A DNA stretch of 64,000 nt from JACRLV01 sp045863555 (GTDB lineage: Bacteria; Planctomycetota; Phycisphaerae; UBA1845; Fen-1342): contig BTUU01000005.1 in assembly GCA_045863555.1 (NCBI GenBank), positions 248,001 through 312,000 on the forward strand, written 5' to 3'. Both the position numbers and the translations under genes were made by a program. The notes under the pieces are model-generated. The model made no database searches. It was not told the origin of the DNA and saw only the letters and a list, made by a program, of their open reading frames with translations. Position 1 is the stretch's first letter; each line of letters begins with the position of its first letter. This document shows, piece after piece, positions 17,762 through 27,086 of this stretch.

Positions 17762-20263
17762 TCAATCCGCGGCCTTCGCCGCCCACTCCCGCCGCCTGTC
17801 CGCGTCCCCGCGCTTCCCATACAGCCGCGCCAGCGCCTCCGAGCACTCCCCCGCGTTCATCGCATCCGTCGACGCCGCCGTGAGGATCGGATACGCCTCC
17901 AGCAGCAACGGTTCCGCCTCGTCCAGCTTTTCCTGCCGCAGCAGACACCGCCCCAGCCGCGACAGATACAGCCCGATGATCGGATGGTCCGCCACGCGCG
18001 TCGCCTTCGCGCTCGCCAGCGCCGCCCGGTGCAGCGGCTCGGCCTCGGCCGACCGCCCCAGCCGGTCATACAGCGCCGCCAGGTTGCTCCGCATCGAAAC
18101 GAGCGTCGAATGCTCCGCGCCCATCTGCGCCGGCCCGTCCCGCAGACCCTCTTCGAGCATCGCCGCCGCATCCGCGTCGCGCCGCATCCGCCCGTACAGC
18201 ACCGCCAGGTTATTCAGCGTCAGGATCGTCCGCGGATGCGTCGGCCCCAGCACCCGCCGCCGGCCCTCCAGCGTTTCGCGATAGAGCGTCTCCGACTCCT
18301 CGTACCGCCCGCGCTGCTTGAGCAGCTCCGCGTAATTCCCGAGCGCGAGGAACGTGTCCGGATGGTCCGGCCCATACAGCCGCCGCGCCATCTCGACCGC
18401 CCGCTTGTGCAGCGGCTCCGCCTCCTCCAGCCGCCCCATGTGCTGCAGCACCGTCGCGTGCGTGTTCGTCCAGTTGAACGTCTGCTCGTGCTCCGGCCCG
18501 TTCACACGCTCCGACGCCACGCGCACCTCGCCGATCAGCCGCTCACCCTCGGCGACCCGGTTCGTCATCGCCAGCAGCCAGCCCAGATTCCCCCGCGCCG
18601 TCAGCGTCTCCGCCGCCTCTGCGCCGAATTTCCGCTCCCGGAACGCCACGCACCCCCGCAGCAGCCGCTCGGACTCCTCCGCGCGGCTCTGATCCAGGTA
18701 AATCCGCGCCAGCTCATTCGCCACCTCATCCGTCTCGACGTCGTCCGCCCCGAACACATCCATGTGCATCCGGTACGCATCCTCGAGCTGCTGCATCGCC
18801 AGCACCGGCTCGCCCAGGTTCAGGTACGTCACCCCCAGTGTCGCCCGCAGCCGCGCCCGCACCTCCGGCGCATCGGCAAACCGCTTCGCCAGCTCCGCCG
18901 CGGCCTTGTCGACTACCTCGCGCACCGTCACATCCTTGCCCAGCCGCTCCGGCGATGCCGACGCCAGCAGATCGACATTCAGGAATTCGTTCACCGCGTG
19001 CGCGATCTTCGCCTGACGCCGCGCCTCACCCAGGGCCTCCTGTGATTCCCGGTGCAGCCGCGCCTCCGTGCGATACGCATACCCGAGCACGCCCACCGAA
19101 TACGCCGCCACCGCCACCAGCAACCCCGCCACCGCCGCCCGCCCGCGATTGCGCCGGATCGTCTTCTTCAGCAGATACCAGCTGCTGTCCCGCTTGGCCT
19201 CCAGCGCCTCCCCCGCCAGGTAACGCCGCAGCTCCCGCGCCAGGTCGCCCGCGCTCTGATAGCGCTCCTCGCGCGATTTGCGCAGGCACTTCGCCACGAT
19301 CGACGCCAGCTCGTCATCAATCCCCGCATTCACCCGCCGCAGCGGCGGCGCATCCGCGCGGCAGATGTTGTCCATCACCTTCCGCAGCGACCCGACCGTC
19401 TCATACGGCATCCGCCCCGTCAGCGACGAAAACAGCATCACGCCCAGCGAGTAAATGTCCGTCCGGATGTCGATCTGGTCGATCTCCCCCTCCACCTGCT
19501 CCGGACTCGCCCACGGCAGCGATCCGACGAAATCGCCCGTCTCCGTCCGCGCCTCGCCCGCCAGCAGCTCGTCCAGCTCCGCCGGCCGCGCCAGGCCGAA
19601 ATCCAGCAGGTGCGGCACGCCCGCCCGGTCCACCCGGATGTTCCCAGGCTTCAGATCGCGATGCACGACGCCGCGCAGGTGCGCGACGCTCAGCGCCTCG
19701 CAGATCGTCGCGAACAGCTCCACGCGCTGCCGGATCGGCGTGGACTCGATCCGCAGATACTCGTCCAGCGACCACCCGGAGATGTAGTCCATGATGAAAT
19801 AGCGACAGCCCGCCGCCGCGCCGCTATCGATGATGTCGACGATGTTCGGGTGCTTGAGCTGACCGAGGATCAGCACCTCGCGCTCGAACCGCGCCTCCGC
19901 CTGCGCGTGCCGGGCGCCGCAGTCCCGAATCACCTTGATCGCCACGTCGCGCCGGGTCGCGATCTGCGTCGCCCGGTAGACAATCCCCTGCCCGCCGCGG
20001 CTGATCTCGCCGATCAACCGGTACCCCGGAAGCGCCTCCTGCAACTCAACGCTCAGGTCGCCGAACGGCCCGGTCGCCGCGACCGTCGGCGCACGCGCCG
20101 CCCGGCTCTGCTGATCCTCAAACATCTCCTGCGCCGCGGCAATCCACGCCCCGTGCTGCACCCGCTGGCGATGGATCGCCGACCTTCCGCCACGCCCCGA
20201 TTCCCCGCTTCGTTCACTCATCGCCCGCCCACCGCCGCCGACGCGCGGCCGCTCCGAATTCAC
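17762..20263 (-). CDS. Transmembrane Ser/Thr protein kinase with TPR repeats (third copy)
   Basis: 833 aa from a GTG that overlaps the upstream stop (GTGA) and has GAGG five bases before it; an ATG 14 codons in is the alternative. Kinase domain about 82-365: SRGGQG loop, K110 in VAIKVI, HRDLKPGNIR (201-210), DFGLARP (221-227), LPWASPEQVEG. One membrane helix lies at about 395-415 (GRAAVAGLLVAVAAYSVGVLGY). The C-terminal 400 residues are TPR repeats (HPDTFLALGNYAELLKQ, HPRTILTLNNLAVLYGR) closely like those of the kinase at 3505-6120. Unlike the other two kinases it has no sigma factor beside it; it overlaps an MddA-like gene instead. Confidence 0.92.
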   Translation of the reverse strand: MNSERPRVGGGGRAMSERSGESGRGGRSAIHRQRVQHGAWIAAAQEMFEDQQSRAARAPTVAATGPFGDLSVELQEALPGYRLIGEISRGGQGIVYRATQIATRRDVAIKVIRDCGARHAQAEARFEREVLILGQLKHPNIVDIIDSGAAAGCRYFIMDYISGWSLDEYLRIESTPIRQRVELFATICEALSVAHLRGVVHRDLKPGNIRVDRAGVPHLLDFGLARPAELDELLAGEARTETGDFVGSLPWASPEQVEGEIDQIDIRTDIYSLGVMLFSSLTGRMPYETVGSLRKVMDNICRADAPPLRRVNAGIDDELASIVAKCLRKSREERYQSAGDLARELRRYLAGEALEAKRDSSWYLLKKTIRRNRGRAAVAGLLVAVAAYSVGVLGYAYRTEARLHRESQEALGEARRQAKIAHAVNEFLNVDLLASASPERLGKDVTVREVVDKAAAELAKRFADAPEVRARLRATLGVTYLNLGEPVLAMQQLEDAYRMHMDVFGADDVETDEVANELARIYLDQSRAEESERLLRGCVAFRERKFGAEAAETLTARGNLGWLLAMTNRVAEGERLIGEVRVASERVNGPEHEQTFNWTNTHATVLQHMGRLEEAEPLHKRAVEMARRLYGPDHPDTFLALGNYAELLKQRGRYEESETLYRETLEGRRRVLGPTHPRTILTLNNLAVLYGRMRRDADAAAMLEEGLRDGPAQMGAEHSTLVSMRSNLAALYDRLGRSAEAEPLHRAALASAKATRVADHPIIGLYLSRLGRCLLRQEKLDEAEPLLLEAYPILTAASTDAMNAGECSEALARLYGKRGDADRRREWAAKAAD

Positions 20264-21039
20264 CCAACCTCACGCGGCAGAGCCGGAACCTCGTCAACGC
20301 GGCCCGGCCCGGCCCGCCCCAGGCGCGGAATCAGCGCCGGCGTCCGCTCACGATAGTCGACGTACGTCTGCCCGAGCGCGCGGACCAGGTCGCGCTCCTC
20401 GAACCGGATCCCCACCAGGATGTACGCCGTCACGAGCAGTGCGAAGACCAGGTGCCCGATCGTCATGTGCGGCGTCGCCCAGAATGCGATCAGAAAACCA
20501 AGCATCAGCGGATGCCGCACCCGGCGGTACAGCGAACGCTCCGCGAACGGCCGGTGCGTGTAGGGCCGGCCCTGGAAGTAAAGCCACGCCTGCCGCAGCC
20601 CGAACAGGTCGAAATGGTCAATCAGGAACGAACTGTACAGCACGATCACGAATCCGAGCGCACAAACGCCCATGATCGCCAGCCGGATCGCCTCCGACTC
20701 CACCCGCCAGATATCGATCGCAATCGGCCGCCACTGCCACAGAATCAGCCCCAGCGCCGCCGAAGCGAACAGCACAAACGTCGACCGCTCCGCCGCTTCA
20801 GGAATGAATCGCGCGATCCAGCGCTTGAACGCCGGGCGCGCCATGATCGTGTGCTGCACCGCGAACACCAGCAGCAGCAGCGCGTTGATCAGGATCGCCA
20901 GGCCGACCGGCGTCTCCGGACCCCCGACGTCGATCGTCTTCGGCACGCCCAGATTCGCCGCAAACCCCATCGCGTACGTAAACGATCCCACGAAGCAGAC
21001 ATAGGCCACGATCCCGTACGCCAGCACTGCCAGTCGCAT
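20260..21039 (-). CDS. mddA: Methanethiol S-methyltransferase-like membrane protein
   Basis: 259 aa with five or six membrane helices, starting at an ATG preceded by GGGAGG. The segments LVFAVQHTIMARPAFKRW, SSFLIDHFDLFGLRQAW and RHPLMLGFLIAFWATPHMTIGH place it in the NnrU/isoprenylcysteine-methyltransferase-like superfamily. The FLIDHFDLFGLRQ phrase is typical of MddA, which makes dimethyl sulfide from methanethiol using S-adenosylmethionine. ERDLVRALGQTYVDYRE at the C-terminus is the usual cofactor-side motif. Its stop overlaps the start of the kinase gene. Function is inferred from family resemblance. Confidence 0.7.
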   Translation of the reverse strand: MRLAVLAYGIVAYVCFVGSFTYAMGFAANLGVPKTIDVGGPETPVGLAILINALLLLVFAVQHTIMARPAFKRWIARFIPEAAERSTFVLFASAALGLILWQWRPIAIDIWRVESEAIRLAIMGVCALGFVIVLYSSFLIDHFDLFGLRQAWLYFQGRPYTHRPFAERSLYRRVRHPLMLGFLIAFWATPHMTIGHLVFALLVTAYILVGIRFEERDLVRALGQTYVDYRERTPALIPRLGRAGPGRVDEVPALPREVG

Positions 21040-21207
21040 ATCAGACCTCCCAACCGTCGGCGCATGCCGGCCGACAGGGAGAAGGCGACAGATCGAGGGT
21101 GGGTTCACGCGCTGTCCGGCTGGTCGACGAGCCACCGGGCGCCGCGCGCAAAAACACGGCAGCGGCTGCCCGCCTCGACCGCGTTCAGCAATTGACGCCG
21201 ATTGCGG

Positions 21208-23367
21208 CTATGGCCGCTTGCCCGAACTCGACGATTTCCGTGAATCGCTGCTCGACGACCGGTTCGCCGACGACGAGCGCGAGTTGAGGTTCTGCCGGAT
21301 GGTCTGAAGCTTGTTGACGATCGGCCGGTTCGTGCCCGACTGGGCCCGCGGCGTCGACCCGGAGCGCTGCGCCCCGAAATTCGACTCGGAGCGATTCGGC
21401 TGCGCCGGCCGCGAATTCCAGTTCTGGCGGATCGACCGCAGGTTGTCGAACGCGCTGCTGCGCGCCCCGGTCGCGCGCCGTTCATTCGAAGGCGAGTTGC
21501 GCGGGGCGATGCTCGGGTTCACGCGCGATCCGCCGCTCGATCCGCTCCTCGGTGAGACGCCCGAATTCGTCCGCGGGCTCGCCCACGGATTGCGGATCGT
21601 CGTCCGTCGCTGCGGCGTCACTTCGCGCCCCGCGCCCCCGGTCGCCGGTGGCCGCGCCTGCCCGTTCGAGCGCCCGCTGCCGCTGTCGCGCGCTCCATCG
21701 TCGGAACGCCGGTCGCCGCGCGTGCTGAATCCGCGCCCGATCCCATTCGTGCTCCACGGCAGATGCCCGAGCCGGCTGATCGCCCCGCGCCGCTCCGCCC
21801 GCTCGACGTCGCGCGGATCATCGGGCCCGCGCCGCGTACCCCGGTCGATGCCGAAGTTCCCGCCCGGCGCATCGTGACCGCGCCGATCCTTGATCGCCAC
21901 GCCGTCCTCTCCCCAACGCTGCCCCGCACTCAGCCCGCCCCGCCAGTCGCGGCCATACCGGCCGCCATACTGATACACGCCGTACCGCCGGCCGCAGTCA
22001 TTGTCGTAATAGCCGCCGCTCACGTTGAACCCGTAACGCCGAATGCCCGAACCCGAGTGAATCGAAAAACTCACCCCGTCGCGGGTATCGCACGCATCCC
22101 GCAGATACGAAAACGTCGGCCGGCACTGCGGATAGTAGATGTACGTCGTCCCGCAGTTCGGCGGCGGGCTGTACCAGTACGGATACCCGTTGATGTACGA
22201 GTATCCCGAGATGTACGGCGAGTACGGCGTGTAGCAGAATCCTCGGTACGACGACAATCCGAAGGTCGTGATTCCCGGCCACGTGTACCGCGGCTCCAGC
22301 ACCGTGTACGGCCCCTCCGCATCCGCCCGCCGCGCCAGCTCCTCAACCGGGAGGTCAGGCATCACCGCCGGTTCAGGCTCGGGCGCGACAACCGGCGCCT
22401 GCGGTTCCGCCACCGCGACCGGCGGCGCATCCTCCGGCGCACCATCGCCCATCGACCACACCCGCGCCAGCTCCTGCACCGCCCGCGCGACCTTCGCCTG
22501 GTCCGGCTGGTCCGCGAACGGCTGCAAAATCACCGGCATCAGCCCCAGCGTATCCATCGCCGGCTTGTCCGCCGGCCGCCACATCGCCTGCCGACGCTCC
22601 GCCGGAAGGTCGATCACCGCCCCCTGCACCATCGACACCTGCGGCGCGACCGACCGGTCAACTACCATTTCGTCCACCGCCGCCGTCCCATGCTCATCCC
22701 ACCACTCGGCCATGATCCGGCCGAGCGCTTCCGGCGGGCTCGCCTCGTGCGCAAACGTCATGATCGCATCATCCGGCGGACTCGCGAGGTAGTAATCGCG
22801 ATCCGTCACCCGCACGACCGCAAAGCCCGGAATCGCCTTCTGCTGCGTTTCGCAGAATTTCGTCAGGTACTCACGATATTGGCCCAGCGCCACCGGGTCC
22901 CGCTGAAGCATCCGCTGCCACGCGATCGCCCCCTCGCGCCGCGCATACGAGTAATCCGCCCGGAACTGCTGCATCCGCAGCGCAACCCCCTCAGGCGCTT
23001 CCACAACCACCTGCCGCAGCGCCGCAAGCTCATTCGGCCGGGCCGCCAGCAGCAGCACCAGTTCCGGAACGTCCGCGAACGTCTCCAGCGCCTCTTTCAC
23101 CGGCGCAGGCAACTTCGGGTCGCCGAGATCCGGCTTCCCGCCCGCCTGAATCGCCTTCGAAGCCATATCCAGCCACTCGCGATGCTCACCCAGCACCGCC
23201 ATCGACTTCAAAGCATCCGGCGTAAAGTCGCGCACGCCCGCGAGCACGCGCATCAGCGAGACCTCGGGAGCATCTTGCGGTTGAGCAGGAGTTCCGGCGG
23301 CCTGCCCAAAGGCAAGGCCGACAGCGGCCGCGGCGAGAATCGCGGCAAAGGCGGATTTCGTGCGCAT
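21208..23367 (-). CDS. Secreted protein with Tyr/Gly-rich middle and Ser/Arg-rich tail
   Basis: 719 aa. The start is set by GAGGAGCG before ATG. A signal peptide (MRTKSAFAAILAAAAVGLAFGQ) is followed by a helical domain of about 350 residues with no recognised family. A Pro/Glu/Ala-rich linker (about 360-395) leads into a Tyr-rich stretch (YTPYSPYISGYSYINGYPYW) with four Cys nearby (FCYTPY, NCGTTY, QCRP, DACDTRDG). The last 230 residues are strongly basic and Ser/Arg/Asn-rich with repeats such as NLRSIRQNWNSR and KLQTIRQNLNSR. I do not recognise the protein. The Tyr/Gly block and basic tail suggest a cell-envelope or matrix role. A hairpin at 23395-23450 lies in its leader. Confidence 0.75.
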   Translation of the reverse strand: MRTKSAFAAILAAAAVGLAFGQAAGTPAQPQDAPEVSLMRVLAGVRDFTPDALKSMAVLGEHREWLDMASKAIQAGGKPDLGDPKLPAPVKEALETFADVPELVLLLAARPNELAALRQVVVEAPEGVALRMQQFRADYSYARREGAIAWQRMLQRDPVALGQYREYLTKFCETQQKAIPGFAVVRVTDRDYYLASPPDDAIMTFAHEASPPEALGRIMAEWWDEHGTAAVDEMVVDRSVAPQVSMVQGAVIDLPAERRQAMWRPADKPAMDTLGLMPVILQPFADQPDQAKVARAVQELARVWSMGDGAPEDAPPVAVAEPQAPVVAPEPEPAVMPDLPVEELARRADAEGPYTVLEPRYTWPGITTFGLSSYRGFCYTPYSPYISGYSYINGYPYWYSPPPNCGTTYIYYPQCRPTFSYLRDACDTRDGVSFSIHSGSGIRRYGFNVSGGYYDNDCGRRYGVYQYGGRYGRDWRGGLSAGQRWGEDGVAIKDRRGHDAPGGNFGIDRGTRRGPDDPRDVERAERRGAISRLGHLPWSTNGIGRGFSTRGDRRSDDGARDSGSGRSNGQARPPATGGAGREVTPQRRTTIRNPWASPRTNSGVSPRSGSSGGSRVNPSIAPRNSPSNERRATGARSSAFDNLRSIRQNWNSRPAQPNRSESNFGAQRSGSTPRAQSGTNRPIVNKLQTIRQNLNSRSSSANRSSSSDSRKSSSSGKRP

Positions 23368-23394
23368 GAATCGCTCCTCACGCGGGCTGAGCCA

Positions 23395-23450
23395 TCTACA
23401 TTCTACCGCCTTTCCGCGAGCCTGGCCGGAAAACCGCAGGCAAATGTAGA
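23395..23450 (-). promoter_or_regulatory. Leader hairpin upstream of the Ser/Arg-rich secreted protein
   Basis: On the minus strand an eight-base stem TCTACATT/AATGTAGA closes a structure with an inner stem TTTCCG/CGGAAA and a GCC/GGC helix between them. It ends about 27 bp before the start codon and just ahead of the Shine-Dalgarno. It matches no riboswitch class I can name. No T-run follows. The rest of the 306 bp gap (to 23673) shows nothing recognisable. Confidence 0.35.
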
Positions 23451-23673
23451 TTCCCCCGCCGAAAAGCCCCCCAAGCCCAACGCGACACCCGGGAACCCGC
23501 CCTCCCACGCCCGCTCCCCGCGAACGAGCCCGTCAGCCTGAAAAACGTCCGATAAAACTTCGACTCCCCAAATGCCCCAGAAGTCGGTCGGCCCCGAGGC
23601 GAAACGAAGCGCAACGGGCGGCCCTGCCCGATCCCGGACAGAACCGCCCGCACACGCCGCGGCCGCCCCCGAA

Positions 23674-24060
23674 CTACGGGCAGGACGTGCCAAACACCCC
23701 GAGCATCCCGGCCAGGTCCTGGAGATCCACGTCCCCATCCCCGTCCAGGTCGCCCTGCTCAGCCCCCGCCCCGCTCGGCGTTCCATAATTCGAAAGCAGA
23801 ACCGAAAGGTCCGCGAGACCGATCTCGCCGCTGCCGTCGATATCCCCGGGACATGCCGCCGAAATCCAGCACGGCACCGCTCCCAGCGCGACCTCCGGCG
23901 CGCCTCCGATCATCCCGATCGCAAAGTCGCCGAGGACCACGATCGTCCCATCATCCAGCACGCCCCCGCCGCCCGAGACAATCGGCGCATCCACCTGGGC
24001 CATCGCGGTCGCCCCGTAGGCAAGCACGACCACCCCGACGAGCATTCTCTTCCTAGCCAT
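23674..24060 (-). CDS. Secreted dockerin-like calcium-binding protein
   Basis: 128 aa. AGAGGAGCG precedes the chosen ATG. A signal peptide (MLVGVVVLAYGATAMAQ) is followed by a short domain and then CPGDIDGSGEIGLADLSVLL and GDLDGDGDVDLQDLAGML. These two loops are dockerin type I/EF-hand-like calcium motifs (DxDGxGxxxxxDL), common at the C-termini of planctomycete exported proteins. Here there is almost no other domain, so the protein may be an adaptor. It follows the astacin gene on the same strand. Confidence 0.8.
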   Translation of the reverse strand: MARKRMLVGVVVLAYGATAMAQVDAPIVSGGGGVLDDGTIVVLGDFAIGMIGGAPEVALGAVPCWISAACPGDIDGSGEIGLADLSVLLSNYGTPSGAGAEQGDLDGDGDVDLQDLAGMLGVFGTSCP

Positions 24061-24128
24061 GATTCGCTCCTCTACAGCCGCCGGCCGCATCCGTTGCCGG
24101 GCGCGACCGACGGCGAAAATAACGCCGC

Positions 24129-25214
24129 CTATCGACCAATCACCGCCGAACCGGCCGTCGCGTCAATGCGCATCGCGCGATCCAGTCTCCCTCTGAACGC
24201 GAACTCCGTCGGACTGCCGTAGAACTCCGTCTTCAGCCACAATGTCCCGCCGGTCGGCGTCGTCACGTAGCCCTCGGCGAAGCTTCCCCAGGGCGACGTG
24301 AACGTGCCGAACGGAATCCCGCCGTACGTCGAATCCGCAAAATTCCAGTCGTTCTCCGGATACAGGAAGTGCATGATCCGCCCGTCCCAGTAGCTCGCCC
24401 CGACCCGCTGCCCAATCCCCGTCTGCCAGACCGTGTTGTTCGGCGGCAGAACGGTAATCGTCGCGCACGAAGGATTCGTCGCCGAGCACGGCGTGCAGTT
24501 CGAAAACGCGCACGCGCCATAGTGCATCACCGACCCGAAGTCATACGGCCCGTGCTCGTCGCCCGAGTCGCGGATCGTGAACTGGCTGTTGCAGCTGATC
24601 GGGTTGCCGTCGGCGTCGGAGCAGCAGTTCTGGCAGACGTTCGAGAAATTCACCGTGATGAAGTTGTTCCGGTCAGACCGGCTCTGCTCGTGCCAGAACG
24701 CCAGCACGTGTCCCAGCTCGTGAACGAGCGTGCCGTGCGTCGTCCAGCTGGAAATGTAAACCCGCTGCTCGCCGCCGACCCGCCCGAGAAACTCGCTCGC
24801 GTTGAACGTCGCATTGCGGATGAAGATGTAATCGTCCTGGTTGTTTCGCGGCACGAACTGAACATTCGCCAGCGACTCCCACTCATCCATCGCCGCCCGC
24901 ATCAGTCCCTGATTCGTAACCGTGACGTTCGGCCCGAACTCGTACGGAACCACTCCGCCCGGCCACAGGTTCACAACATACGCCGTCCGATTCTGAATCC
25001 ACTCGCGCGGCACCAGAATGTCATCTTCCAGTTGCACCAGGTCGGACGGGATTTCCGTCACCGGCGCAAACGGGTCCGCCTCCGCCGCGACCGGCTCCTG
25101 CCTGACTCCGACCGGACCCGCGGCCTGAAAATCCTGCCCGAGCGCGACCCCCGCGCTCGACAGCATCAGCCCTGCCGCTGCCAGCCGTCTTGCATGACTA
25201 AACAAGCGTCTCAT
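24129..25214 (-). CDS. Astacin family (M12A) zinc metalloprotease, secreted
   Basis: 361 aa. A signal peptide (about 1-27) and a propeptide (to about 70) precede the protease domain, which begins near WPGGVVPYEFGPNV, a typical astacin start. The zinc motif HELGHVLAFWHEQ (165-177) with catalytic Glu166 is complete, and the Met-turn SVMHYG follows near 228-233. Four extra Cys (VCQNCCSDADGNPISC) form an insert. The enzyme should cleave proteins outside the cell. GGAGG lies about ten bases before the chosen ATG. It is flanked by other exported-protein genes on the same strand. Confidence 0.92.
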   Translation of the reverse strand: MRRLFSHARRLAAAGLMLSSAGVALGQDFQAAGPVGVRQEPVAAEADPFAPVTEIPSDLVQLEDDILVPREWIQNRTAYVVNLWPGGVVPYEFGPNVTVTNQGLMRAAMDEWESLANVQFVPRNNQDDYIFIRNATFNASEFLGRVGGEQRVYISSWTTHGTLVHELGHVLAFWHEQSRSDRNNFITVNFSNVCQNCCSDADGNPISCNSQFTIRDSGDEHGPYDFGSVMHYGACAFSNCTPCSATNPSCATITVLPPNNTVWQTGIGQRVGASYWDGRIMHFLYPENDWNFADSTYGGIPFGTFTSPWGSFAEGYVTTPTGGTLWLKTEFYGSPTEFAFRGRLDRAMRIDATAGSAVIGR

Positions 25215-25293
25215 GACGCATGACCTCCACATTGAGGCGCCCAATCCGAATCTGAGCACCATGATCTCTGAACCACACACCGGACACGATGAC

Positions 25294-25349
25294 CTGTGCG
25301 CTGTGCGCTGTGCCCTGTGCACTGTGCACTGTGCACTGTGAACTGTGCA
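25294..25349. repeat. Heptamer tandem repeat, CTGTGCN x 8
   Basis: Eight 7-bp units of CTGTGCA with single-base variants (G, C or A last; one CTGTGAA). The array ends at the base before the stop codon of the gene at 25350-27086, so it forms the first 3' untranslated bases of that gene. It lies between two minus-strand genes. No coding role is visible. Confidence 0.85.
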
Positions 25350-27086
25350 CTACTGCAAATTCACCAGCAACAGCACCAGCCCCCGCTCGCCCTCGGCCAG
25401 CCCCGTCATCGCCTTGCCGATGACCGCACCGCCGCGCCGCTGCGCATCAACCGCCTTCATCGCGTGCCCCGGCGTCTCCGACGTCGTCAGCAGGTCCCCC
25501 GGCTCGATCGCGCCGCTCGATGCGTCGCACCACGTCCACACCCGGCCGCTCAGCGCCACCGGCGGCGACGTCTCCTTGTTCGTCCCCGGCAGATTTCCCA
25601 GCACCGCCCCGACGGGCAGATCACCCGCACCGCTCACCACGCCCGCGACCTTCGCGTTGTACGCCCCGCGCGCCAGGCAGAGCTGCCCCGGGTTCGCCGA
25701 GTCGATCATCAGCACGTGCCCCGCATCGACCTTATCCGTCGTCGGGAAGCGCTCGGCCACGTCCGCGCCGAGGATCTCCAGCACCTTCACCTTCGTCGTG
25801 CCGTCGCGGTCGATCTGGAACATCTTCTCATTCGCCGTCGGGTTCACATCCGTGCCGAACGTGATGACGAAATCGCCGACGTTGTCCGTCGTGCGGGCGT
25901 ACATGCCCCACTTGTAGTCCGTCACGCCATACTCGGCGAAGGTGATGCCCGATCCGACATTCCCGGCGCTGTCGCTGTACAGACCCAGCCACGCGTTGCC
26001 CGTGTCGTGGATCAGCAGATCCTCGAATTGCAGGTCGTTGTTCGTCATCAGGCTCGTATTCCGCGCCACGGTCAGCACGGGATCGGTCAAGCTGATGTTC
26101 ATGCTCCCGATCGCCACGCCGCCGCCACCCTGCTGGAGGTTCATCCGCGTAGTGCCGCCGTCTTTCGTCGCGGCGATGTCCACGCCCTTGAACTCGATGT
26201 ACTCCGTCGACGTCCCGCTCGGCTGAATCGGATACTCGCTCACCGCACGGAACGACGGCAGAACAACGTTGCTCTCGCTGCTCAGCGCCTTGACGTGCAG
26301 CTTCGCGCTCGGATTATTCACGCCGATGCCGATGTCGCCCGTCGGCTTGATCTGGAAAAACCGCGCGTTCGCATTCCCCGCCGGGTCGCTGCCGTAGGTG
26401 ATGCTGAAATCGCCGCCGCTGCCCGCCGAGCGCTGCACGAGCGACCACTTCGTCAGCGCACCCGTTGTGCTGTTGATCTCGCCCAGCGAGATCCCCGACG
26501 CCGGCGCGCCGATCTCATCCGAATACAGCCCCAGCCACGCCTGCCCGCCGTCGATCACCACCTGATCCGTCCCCAGGTCGCTCGCGTCCAGGTGCGCGAG
26601 CGGCGTAGAGCCCGTGATATGCAGGTTCGTTAACGGACTGGCCTGGTTCACGCCCACGTTCCCAGCCGAGTTCGCCAGCACGATCGGCGTGTTCGAATCC
26701 GGAATCAGCAGCGAATCCGCCCCCAGCGCCCGATACGCGAACGGCACGCTCATCAGCCGCGTCCGCGGCGTCAGCTCCGCCCCGCCGTTCACCGCCAGCC
26801 CGACGAAGATCGGCGGCAGCCCCACCAGCGTCGCCGGCACCCCGCCCGACGTCTGCCCGCCGATGCGGATCGAAAACACGCCGTTCTGAAGCGCGACCCC
26901 GGTGTGCGTCTCCGTAAACAGCGCCGTCCCGCCGCTCGACGTGCTCCACAGGCTCACTGTCAGCGACACGGTCTCATTCGTGTAGCCCGCGAGCTTGCCC
27001 TGATAGTTGAACTGCCGCGGCACCTCCGCCGACGCAACCGCAACGACGAGCGGGGACAGAAACGCTGTAGCCAGAAACGATCGCAT
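25350..27086 (-). CDS. Secreted structural protein with C-terminal GADVAE-type domain (paralogue)
   Basis: 578 aa from the second of two close ATGs, the one with AGGGAG at seven bases. Signal peptide MRSFLATAFLSPLVVAVASA, then the same kind of N-terminal domain as the protein at 665-2545 (FNYQGKLAGY to LMSVPFAYRALG). A shaft-like region has phrases such as IGIGVNNPSAKLHV and GNAWLGLYSD. The C-terminal 145 residues (GADVAERF, KVAGVVSGAGDLPVGAVLGNLPG, ALSGRVWTWCD, LLTTSETPGHAMKA, GLVLLLVNLQ) are closely similar to that paralogue. It is probably an exported fibre or surface protein. The first 3' bases are the heptamer array. Confidence 0.75.
   Translation of the reverse strand: MRSFLATAFLSPLVVAVASAEVPRQFNYQGKLAGYTNETVSLTVSLWSTSSGGTALFTETHTGVALQNGVFSIRIGGQTSGGVPATLVGLPPIFVGLAVNGGAELTPRTRLMSVPFAYRALGADSLLIPDSNTPIVLANSAGNVGVNQASPLTNLHITGSTPLAHLDASDLGTDQVVIDGGQAWLGLYSDEIGAPASGISLGEINSTTGALTKWSLVQRSAGSGGDFSITYGSDPAGNANARFFQIKPTGDIGIGVNNPSAKLHVKALSSESNVVLPSFRAVSEYPIQPSGTSTEYIEFKGVDIAATKDGGTTRMNLQQGGGGVAIGSMNISLTDPVLTVARNTSLMTNNDLQFEDLLIHDTGNAWLGLYSDSAGNVGSGITFAEYGVTDYKWGMYARTTDNVGDFVITFGTDVNPTANEKMFQIDRDGTTKVKVLEILGADVAERFPTTDKVDAGHVLMIDSANPGQLCLARGAYNAKVAGVVSGAGDLPVGAVLGNLPGTNKETSPPVALSGRVWTWCDASSGAIEPGDLLTTSETPGHAMKAVDAQRRGGAVIGKAMTGLAEGERGLVLLLVNLQ

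Noticed and set aside
16574..19045. Long plus-strand open frame (over 800 codons)
   Set aside because: It lies antisense to the TIM-barrel and kinase genes, is Arg/Pro/His-rich, has no ribosome site or domain, and arises from GC-rich codon bias.
23395..23450. Known riboswitch class (c-di-GMP, preQ1, SAM)
   Set aside because: Size and conserved loop bases of these classes are absent, so only an unnamed leader hairpin is reported.
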